Source: Flavobacterium hungaricum
Lineage (GTDB): Bacteria; Bacteroidota; Bacteroidia; Flavobacteriales; Flavobacteriaceae
Reading direction: 5' to 3'
Assembly: GCF_015182285.1 (NCBI RefSeq)
Contig: NZ_PRDM01000001.1
Span: 682,001 to 746,000 of the forward strand
Length of the DNA stretch: 64,000 nt
Of the stretch, positions 58,208 through 64,000 are shown in pieces (position 1 is the stretch's first letter; each line of letters opens with the position of its first letter). The notes beneath the pieces were generated by a model. That model searched no databases, was not told where the DNA came from, and saw nothing but the letters and a program-made list of their open reading frames with translations. The translations under genes were made by a program, and so were the position numbers.

Positions 58208-58243
58208 GGTCCGTTTTGATTTTTCAAGACGGATCTTTTTTTT
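58208..58243 (+). terminator. Terminator after the PAS gene
   Basis: GGTCCGTTTTGA (58208-58219) pairs with TCAAGACGGATC (58224-58235), two G-U pairs, followed by a long T-run. Confidence 0.8.
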
Positions 58244-58293
58244 CCGGTTTTATAAAATACCGAGGATCTTTATAAGTTCTAAGAAATCAATAG

Positions 58294-58301
58294 TATCTTT
58301 G
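58294..58301 (+). promoter_or_regulatory. Promoter -7 element for ruvX
   Basis: TATCTTTG matches TAnnTTTG, 14 nt before the ruvX ATG; the -33 box is weak. Confidence 0.4.
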
Positions 58302-58315
58302 CTGAAAAAATAAAA

Positions 58316-58729
58316 ATGCCAAGAATTCTCTCTATAGATTACGGACAAAAACGCACTGGAATTGCTGTAACCGACGAAATGCAGATTATAGCTTCTGGAT
58401 TAACTACAATTCCAACCCATACGTTAACTGATTTTCTAAAGGACTACTTCGCAAAAGAAAAAGTCGAAGCCGTCTTAATTGGTGAGCCGAAGCAGATGAA
58501 CGGCGATCCGTCAGAAAGTGCCTCCATAATTAATGGTTTTGTTAAGCATTTTTTAAATGTTTTTCCAGAGATGAAAGTCATTCGTGTAGACGAACGATTT
58601 ACTTCCAAAATGGCCTTCCAGACAATGCTCGACAGTGGACTTAGTAAAAAACAGCGTCAAAATAAAGGTTTGATAGATGAAATTTCGGCAACGATTATGC
58701 TGCAAGATTATCTTTCTTCAAAAAAATAG
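58316..58729 (+). CDS. ruvX: Holliday junction resolvase-like RuvX (YqgF)
   Basis: A 137-residue RNase H-fold protein. Conserved features: MPRILSIDYGQKRTGIAVTD (first catalytic Asp, near 7), VEAVLIGEPKQMNGDPSESA near 60, IRVDERFTSKMAFQTMLDSG near 90 and GLIDEISATIMLQDYLSS (last Asp) near 120. In other bacteria it processes rRNA or resolves junctions. A TAnnTTTG box precedes it. In related genomes def is its usual neighbour; here mqo and a FUSC gene separate the two. Confidence 0.9.
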   Translation: MPRILSIDYGQKRTGIAVTDEMQIIASGLTTIPTHTLTDFLKDYFAKEKVEAVLIGEPKQMNGDPSESASIINGFVKHFLNVFPEMKVIRVDERFTSKMAFQTMLDSGLSKKQRQNKGLIDEISATIMLQDYLSSKK

Positions 58730-58825
58730 TGCAGATCGTCGGAATTACTGCTTTTAATTTAATGGTTTTTAGAAATTCCTAACTTTTATCATCTAAAAAT
58801 TAGTTTTTTTTTGCAATTAAAAAAG

Positions 58826-58833
58826 TACCTTTG
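58826..58833 (+). promoter_or_regulatory. Promoter -7 element for mqo
   Basis: TACCTTTG matches TAnnTTTG, 22 nt before the mqo ATG, with a T-run at about -33. Confidence 0.4.
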
Positions 58834-58855
58834 CATTTTAAATTAAAATACTGTT

Positions 58856-60349
58856 ATGCCTGACGAAACCATACGTTCAAATAGTGATGTAGTACTCATT
58901 GGCGCTGGAATAATGAGTGCCACTCTTGGAGTAATTTTAAAAGAATTACAACCAGATATAAAAATTGAAATTTACGAAAGATTAGATGTTGCTGCTGCAG
59001 AAAGCTCCGATGCTTGGAATAATGCAGGAACTGGCCACTCTGCTTTTTGCGAATTAAATTACACTCCCGAAAAGGCAGACGGCAGTATAGATCCTAAAAA
59101 AGCAATAAGTATTGCTGAATCTTTTGAGGTTTCTCGTCAGTTTTGGTCTTATTTAGTGCAGGAAAAGAAAGTGCCTTCTCCTGAAAACTTTATTAAAAGC
59201 GTGCCTCATATGAGTTTTGTGTGGGGAGATAAAAACGTTGAATATTTAAGAAAAAGATTTGAAGCACTTCAAAGCAATCCTATTTTTTCTGACATGACTT
59301 TCAGCACCGATTTTGAACAACTTCAAAAATGGATGCCATTGGTAATGGAAGGACGTAATAGCGATGAAAACTTAGCAGCTACACATATGGAAATTGGTAC
59401 CGACGTAAATTTTGGTGCCTTGACAAGAAGTATGTTTAGTTATTTAGAAAAATTAGACGGTGTTTCTTTATATTTCAATCACGAGGTTAAAAAACTGAGA
59501 CAACGCGAGGATAAATCTTGGAGAATTAAAATAACAAATTTAGCAACTGGAGCAAAACGTAAAGCTTATACTAAATTTGTATTTATTGGTGCCGGCGGCG
59601 GTTCTCTGCCTTTATTAGAAAAAGCAAATGTTCCAGAAGGACATGGCTACGGTGGATTCCCAGTAAGCGGACAATGGCTGAAATGTACAAATCCGGAAGT
59701 TATTGCAAAACATCAGGCAAAAGTTTACGGAAAAGCCAGTGTTGGAGCGCCTCCAATGTCTGTTCCTCATATTGATACTCGTGTAATAGATGGTGAAAAA
59801 GCATTGCTTTTTGGACCATTTGCAGGATTTTCTACTCGTTTCCTGAAGAACGGATCTTATTTAGATTTGCCTCTTTCAATTAAATCGAATAATTTAATTC
59901 CGATGCTTGCAGCAGGATATCATAATATTCCGTTGACAAAATATTTGATAGAACAAGTTCGTCAATCTCCAAAAGATAGAATGAAAGCTTTACGCGAATA
60001 TCTGCCAACAGCCCGATCTAAAGACTGGAAATTGGAAAAAGCAGGACAGCGTGTTCAGGTAATCAAAAAAGATGAGAAAGAAGGCGGTGTTTTAGAATTT
60101 GGAACAGAAGTTATTAATACTCATGACGGAAGTTTGGCGGTTTTATTAGGAGCTTCACCAGGAGCATCTACGGCCGTAGGAATTATGGTTGATTTGATCA
60201 GCAGATGTTTTACAAATCAAGTAAAAACACCAGAATGGGAAGCTAAGTTAAAAAATATGATTCCGTCTTATGGACAGACTTTAAATGATAAGCCAGAGCT
60301 TTTGGCAGAACTAAGAAAACATACTGCCGAAGTTTTAAAAATTAAATAA
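58856..60349 (+). CDS. mqo: Malate:quinone oxidoreductase
   Basis: Mqo oxidises malate to oxaloacetate and passes electrons to the quinone pool at the membrane. The 497-residue product has the FAD-binding VVLIGAGIMSATLGVILKEL at the N-terminus, ESSDAWNNAGTGHSAFCELN near 48, a central FIGAGGGSLPLLEKANVPEG and the C-terminal LEFGTEVINTHDGSLAVLLG followed by ASPGASTAVGIMVDL. Length fits the family. It is followed by a bidirectional terminator shared with the FUSC gene. Confidence 0.95.
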   Translation: MPDETIRSNSDVVLIGAGIMSATLGVILKELQPDIKIEIYERLDVAAAESSDAWNNAGTGHSAFCELNYTPEKADGSIDPKKAISIAESFEVSRQFWSYLVQEKKVPSPENFIKSVPHMSFVWGDKNVEYLRKRFEALQSNPIFSDMTFSTDFEQLQKWMPLVMEGRNSDENLAATHMEIGTDVNFGALTRSMFSYLEKLDGVSLYFNHEVKKLRQREDKSWRIKITNLATGAKRKAYTKFVFIGAGGGSLPLLEKANVPEGHGYGGFPVSGQWLKCTNPEVIAKHQAKVYGKASVGAPPMSVPHIDTRVIDGEKALLFGPFAGFSTRFLKNGSYLDLPLSIKSNNLIPMLAAGYHNIPLTKYLIEQVRQSPKDRMKALREYLPTARSKDWKLEKAGQRVQVIKKDEKEGGVLEFGTEVINTHDGSLAVLLGASPGASTAVGIMVDLISRCFTNQVKTPEWEAKLKNMIPSYGQTLNDKPELLAELRKHTAEVLKIK

Positions 60350-60368
60350 AACTTCTTTTTAGAATAAA

Positions 60369-60402
60369 AAACAAATCCAGATGAATTAATCTGGATTTGT
60401 TG
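60369..60402. terminator. Bidirectional terminator between mqo and the FUSC gene
   Basis: ACAAATCCAGAT (60371-60382) pairs perfectly with ATCTGGATTTGT (60389-60400). The right arm includes the last codons and stop of the minus-strand gene. Confidence 0.75.
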
Positions 60403-62608
60403 CTTTTAAATCGGTTGTGTTTTTAAGAATCTTCTCTGCCAGATTACTCATCCAGATCAATTGTTCGATCACCATTTGAGCCTCCTGCATTTTAGCCTGA
60501 CGGGTTTCTTTGTCTAGTTCGTCATCTTCGGCCAGACGTGTAAAGTGTTTTCGTTTTAACTCTTCAAATTGCAGCGTCACATCTTCTTTATCAAAAAAGG
60601 TATCGGTTATAATGGCTTCATTTCTTAAAATAGAAATAGAATGATCTAGATTGGATAAAATGGTTTTAATGATATAATTAAAAGATTCTGATGCCGACGT
60701 GGTTTGGTGCGACTGAATATAAGTGGAAAGAGAGGCTAATGCTGATAATAACGAATGATTTAAAACCACCAGTTTGTTGACCAAAGGCATTGTTTTTTGC
60801 TTGGATTTTGGTTCCTGCATCATTCTCTGAAAAGAGGTCATAAGATTTCCAATTTCAACAAAAGCATTTTTTCTAGCCAATCGATAGGAGGTAGGCATTT
60901 CTCCTTTTTTGTTATAAAAATCAGCAATTTCCTTGAGGTAAGTACGGTTGGCTCGTATTGAATTTTCGATATGAATCGGTGTATTGATAAACTCCCAAGC
61001 AGGCCATAAAAATTGATTGGCAATAAAAGCCAAGGTAGCTCCTGTAAGCGTATCTAAAATCCTGAACTGAATAACTTCGTTTATGTTAGGAGTCAGAATT
61101 CCGTAAATAAATACGACATACATTGTGACAAATGTGGCGCTTATTTTGTAATTGATCTGTGTAAATGAAATCCCCATCAGCATGCATATAATAGAAAATA
61201 TGCTTAATACTACGTGGTTTTGAATAACCAGTACAATACCAAAAGCTAATATTCCTCCAAAAATGGTTCCCAGCATACGGTTATAAGATCGTTCTTTAGT
61301 CAATCCATAACCTGGGCGCATGATCACCACTATGGTTAGTAAAATCCAATAAAAGTTTTGTAATTTAAGAATTTCACCTAAAAATAGTCCGACCAAAATA
61401 GTAATAGTCAATCGGAGCGAATGCCTGAATATAGAAGAAGAGTAACTCAGGTTTTCTGTTAAGGTACGCAAAGGATAATATTGCGGCGTCAGGAATTTTT
61501 CGAGTTCTTTATCCTTGTCTTTCAGTTTGTACGACTGCATCGCCAGAGAAAAGGCACGCTGGATAATTTTGATTTTCCCAACTTGGTTTTTGGCATATTT
61601 GAGCATATTGGTCAGCATCAAAACGCCTTCTGCAGCTTCGTCTTTACCTAAGGTTTTTTCATAATCAAAAATAGCAAATTCAAGAGCATCAAGTTCATTT
61701 TTTAAATCGTGTTTGTCTACATAAACGCTAATGTGATGTACGTTTTTAGAAAGTTTTTTTAAAGTAGAAGCTAGTTTATAAGCAACATTTTGATAGGTTC
61801 TTAAAACCTCCGGATGCTTTGCAAATTTCTCATGAAGCTTACTATGGTCAAAAGAAGTATAAAGTGCCAGTTCTTGAATTTCAACTAAGGTAATAAAAAC
61901 AAGCAGCATTTTACGGTTTTGACTGGTAGTTCCAGAAGTGTTTTGATTACCAATAAGCATCTTGCGTAAATCCTCATGAATTAAATTTAATTCAACTTGA
62001 ACCTCCAGCTGTTTTTCTATAATAGCCTTTCTATTGGCTTCTGGACTCCATAAATCGCCTCTTAGTTTTAAATATTTAGCAGTCAGCTTGATGCCTTCGG
62101 CGATTTGTAATTCAACGTATTTATAAGGTTGTACAAAGTGAAAAACTAGAGAAACTATAAGGTATAATATTCCTCCAATAAAAATAAAACCAGCATATTG
62201 AAAAGCTTCTAATCCTTCATGCAAATGTCCAAAAGAAAGAGAAATAGAAAGCAATGCAGAAAAAGAAATCAAGGTAGCTCTTTGTCCATAAACAGATATC
62301 ATTGAGCATGCAAACAGCAGAAAACCAAGAAATGGGTAGAATAATATCGGAAACGGGTAGGTAAGATTAACCAAAAGATTGACTCCAGAAACAATAAACG
62401 AAGCAACAATAAGACCTTTTACTTTATGAATCAGCGAACTCGGAATATCACTGGGATAGGTATAAAAAGCTCCAAGAGCAATGGTGAAGCCTATTTCGAA
62501 ATGACCTAAAAAATTTAGAATTAAAACAGGAACAACAGAAGCAATAGTTACTTTAGAGGCGTTTAAAAAAGAAGTACTGTTAGTAAATTTTGTAATACGA
62601 TCAATCAT
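60386..62608 (-). CDS. FUSC-family (YccS/YhfK-like) inner membrane protein
   Basis: A 740-residue protein with two clusters of membrane helices: about 20-160 (ASVVPVLILNFLGHFEIGFT, FLLFACSMISVYGQRATLIS) and about 395-530 (HSLRLTITILVGLFLGEILK, YWILLTIVVIMRPGYGLTKE). Each is followed by a cytoplasmic helical domain. This duplicated fusaric-acid-resistance layout is the YccS type. VIMRPGYGLTKERSYNRMLG is the family's conserved loop. It may export aromatic or weak acids; the substrate is unknown. It is convergent with mqo. Confidence 0.88.
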   Translation of the reverse strand: MIDRITKFTNSTSFLNASKVTIASVVPVLILNFLGHFEIGFTIALGAFYTYPSDIPSSLIHKVKGLIVASFIVSGVNLLVNLTYPFPILFYPFLGFLLFACSMISVYGQRATLISFSALLSISLSFGHLHEGLEAFQYAGFIFIGGILYLIVSLVFHFVQPYKYVELQIAEGIKLTAKYLKLRGDLWSPEANRKAIIEKQLEVQVELNLIHEDLRKMLIGNQNTSGTTSQNRKMLLVFITLVEIQELALYTSFDHSKLHEKFAKHPEVLRTYQNVAYKLASTLKKLSKNVHHISVYVDKHDLKNELDALEFAIFDYEKTLGKDEAAEGVLMLTNMLKYAKNQVGKIKIIQRAFSLAMQSYKLKDKDKELEKFLTPQYYPLRTLTENLSYSSSIFRHSLRLTITILVGLFLGEILKLQNFYWILLTIVVIMRPGYGLTKERSYNRMLGTIFGGILAFGIVLVIQNHVVLSIFSIICMLMGISFTQINYKISATFVTMYVVFIYGILTPNINEVIQFRILDTLTGATLAFIANQFLWPAWEFINTPIHIENSIRANRTYLKEIADFYNKKGEMPTSYRLARKNAFVEIGNLMTSFQRMMQEPKSKQKTMPLVNKLVVLNHSLLSALASLSTYIQSHQTTSASESFNYIIKTILSNLDHSISILRNEAIITDTFFDKEDVTLQFEELKRKHFTRLAEDDELDKETRQAKMQEAQMVIEQLIWMSNLAEKILKNTTDLKATNPD

Positions 62609-62738
62609 AAAGACAGGTTTACTAGCAAAGGTAAGAATTGTACGAATGATTTTGGCATAATTATAGCTGACTTTTTTATCTGCTTGGAAAAAATATGATA
62701 TAAAACAGGTTTAGAATTATTCATTGACTATTTTTTAC

Positions 62739-62746
62739 TATTTTTG
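62739..62746 (+). promoter_or_regulatory. Promoter -7 element for def
   Basis: TATTTTTG matches TAnnTTTG, 63 nt before the def ATG. Confidence 0.4.
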
Positions 62747-62809
62747 CCAGCTGAAATATCAGAAATTTAAATCTGTTTTTACAGCACATTAAAACATAAA
62801 TAAAAACAA

Positions 62810-63400
62810 ATGATTTTACCAATTGTAGGATACGGTGATCCTGTTTTAAGAAAAGTAGGAGAAGCAATAACGCCAGAATATCCAAACCTAAAAGAAACGA
62901 TCGCAAATATGTACGAGACTATGTATAACGCGTACGGAGTTGGGCTTGCTGCACCGCAGGTAGGTCTGCCGGTTCGTTTGTTTGTTATTGATACAACCCC
63001 TTTTAGCGATGACGAGGATCTTCCATCAGAAGAACAAAAAGATTTAAAAGGATTCAAAAAGACTTTTATCAATGCTAAAATCGTTAAAGAAGAAGGTGAG
63101 GAGTGGAGTTTTAATGAAGGCTGTCTGAGTATTCCAGACGTTCGTGAGGACGTTTATAGAAAACCAACTGTTACAATAGAATATTGTGAAGAAGATTTTG
63201 TAATGAAAACAGAGGTTTTTGACGGCTTAATTGCAAGAGTTATTCAGCATGAATACGATCATATCGAAGGTGTTTTGTTTACAGATAAAATATCTTCTCT
63301 AAAAAAACGTTTAATTCAAAAGAAATTGAAAAATATCACGGAAGGAAAAACGTTTCAGGAATATAGAATGAAATTTTTTGGTGCGAAAAAAGGGAGATAA
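62810..63400 (+). CDS. def: Peptide deformylase
   Basis: Def removes the formyl group from nascent proteins. The 196-residue product has the three metal-site motifs: GVGLAAPQVGLPVRLFVID (near 44), EWSFNEGCLSIPDVREDVYR (EGCLS, near 104) and VIQHEYDHIEGVLFTDKIS (HExxH, near 144). It has a slightly longer insertion (PFSDDEDLPSEEQKDLKGFK) than E. coli Def, typical of Bacteroidetes. It is 63 nt before the DUF5606-like gene, probably co-transcribed. Confidence 0.95.
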   Translation: MILPIVGYGDPVLRKVGEAITPEYPNLKETIANMYETMYNAYGVGLAAPQVGLPVRLFVIDTTPFSDDEDLPSEEQKDLKGFKKTFINAKIVKEEGEEWSFNEGCLSIPDVREDVYRKPTVTIEYCEEDFVMKTEVFDGLIARVIQHEYDHIEGVLFTDKISSLKKRLIQKKLKNITEGKTFQEYRMKFFGAKKGR

Positions 63401-63463
63401 GATTTCTAAAGCAATTTAGAAACGATAAAATAAATCAAATTCTTAATACTAATTTTAATAAAA

Positions 63464-63964
63464 ATGAATTTAGCGAAAATTTTAGCCATTTCAGGAAAAC
63501 CAGGTTTATATGAACTAAAAGTACAAACTCGTACAGGTTTTGTGGCAGAATCATTAATTGATGGAAAGAAAATTACTGTAAATCTAAAAAGTAACGTAAG
63601 CCTATTGTCTGAAATTTCGATTTACACTTATGAAGGAGAAAAGCCATTGACTGAAGTAATGCAGCAGATTGCCGTTAAAGAAAATAAAGGTCAGGCTATT
63701 TCTCACAAAGAAGATAATGCTACATTGGCGGCTTACTTTAAAGAAATCCTTCCAACTTATGACGAAGAAAGAGTTTATCCTTCAGATATCAAAAAAGTAT
63801 TAAATTGGTATAACACACTTCAAGCAAAAGGATTAGTAACAGATTTGGCTCCTGCTGTTGAAGAAGCTAAAGAAGAAGCTCCAGCTGTTGAAGAAAAACC
63901 TAAAAAAGCGCCGGCAGCTAAAAAAGCTCCAGCAAAAAAAGCAGCAGCAAAAAAAGAAGAATAG
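63464..63964 (+). CDS. DUF5606-like protein with Lys/Ala-rich tail
   Basis: A 166-residue protein. The N-terminal ~130 residues (MNLAKILAISGKPGLYELKV, RTGFVAESLIDGKKITVNLK, YEGEKPLTEVMQQIAVKEN) form a conserved cytoplasmic domain I know as DUF5606 in Flavobacteria, next to def. The C-terminal ~35 residues are a low-complexity Ala/Lys/Pro/Glu tail like those of histone-like or nucleic-acid-binding proteins. Function unknown; RNA or DNA binding through the basic tail is a fair guess. Confidence 0.8.
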   Translation: MNLAKILAISGKPGLYELKVQTRTGFVAESLIDGKKITVNLKSNVSLLSEISIYTYEGEKPLTEVMQQIAVKENKGQAISHKEDNATLAAYFKEILPTYDEERVYPSDIKKVLNWYNTLQAKGLVTDLAPAVEEAKEEAPAVEEKPKKAPAAKKAPAKKAAAKKEE

Positions 63965-64000
63965 TATTTAATACATTCAAAATATAATAATCCTGTTAAG

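Noticed and set aside
62779..63072. Minus-strand frame opposite def
   Set aside because: It covers the essential Def motifs on the other strand and has no recognisable feature.
1..64000. tRNA, rRNA genes, replication origin or phage genes
   Set aside because: Read through for tRNA-like cloverleafs, rRNA motifs, dnaA-box clusters and phage structural genes outside the T6SS; none could be supported.

Overview
The window is AT-rich bacterial chromosome from a member of the Bacteroidota, most likely a Flavobacterium. The pointers are the TAnnTTTG-type promoter boxes ahead of several genes, many Bacteroidetes-style lipoproteins, a Bacteroidetes-type (subtype iii) type VI secretion system (T6SS) with TssO, and typical flavobacterial families (DUF6048/DUF6452-like pair beside rlmD, DUF5606-like protein after def). 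This assignment comes from gene content; no rRNA or tRNA gene was seen.

Region 1 (1-4486) is an accessory array of small exported lipoproteins, all on the plus strand. Four genes in a row are preceded by copies of the same ~70-bp hairpin-forming element (680, 1923, 2979, 3664), each ending about 20-27 nt before the next start codon. Two genes are broken by in-frame stops with the frame otherwise intact. The array looks like a set of immunity-type lipoproteins, some decayed, lying next to the secretion locus.

Region 2 (4710-19514) is the T6SS locus: tssK, tssO, tssB, tssC, two unrecognised genes, tssE, two different hcp genes, vgrG, two effector-immunity pairs and tssF. The two effectors share a near-identical ~50-residue N-terminal module but have unrelated C-termini: one a metzincin-type protease (HExxHxxGxxH plus Met-turn), the other a DUF3289-like domain. 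Each is followed at once by a lipoprotein gene, as expected for a toxin acting in the periplasm and its immunity protein. tssG, clpV, tssN, tssP, tssQ and tssR are not recognisable here.

Region 3 (19688-47944) is mostly housekeeping and small accessory genes: a di-heme peroxidase with an imelysin-like N-terminus beside a PhoX-like protein, an exonuclease/DUF294 pair, murQ, a ZIP transporter, rRNA methyltransferases, a histidine kinase, cysteine biosynthesis (epsC-cysM), a cysteine desulfurase and several lipoproteins. Intergenic spaces hold MITE-like and palindromic repeats, a decayed toxin-antitoxin pair (28630-28835) and thirteen perfect copies of a 7-bp repeat (47822-47912).

Region 4 (47945-56350) opens with a Sua5/YrdC gene and continues as a cell-surface glycan (probably lipooligosaccharide core) cluster of glycosyltransferases, a heptosyltransferase-like protein and a Kdo/WaaP-type kinase. 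Region 5 (56464-64000) is housekeeping: dapD, a PAS protein, ruvX, mqo, a FUSC-family membrane protein, def and a DUF5606-like gene.
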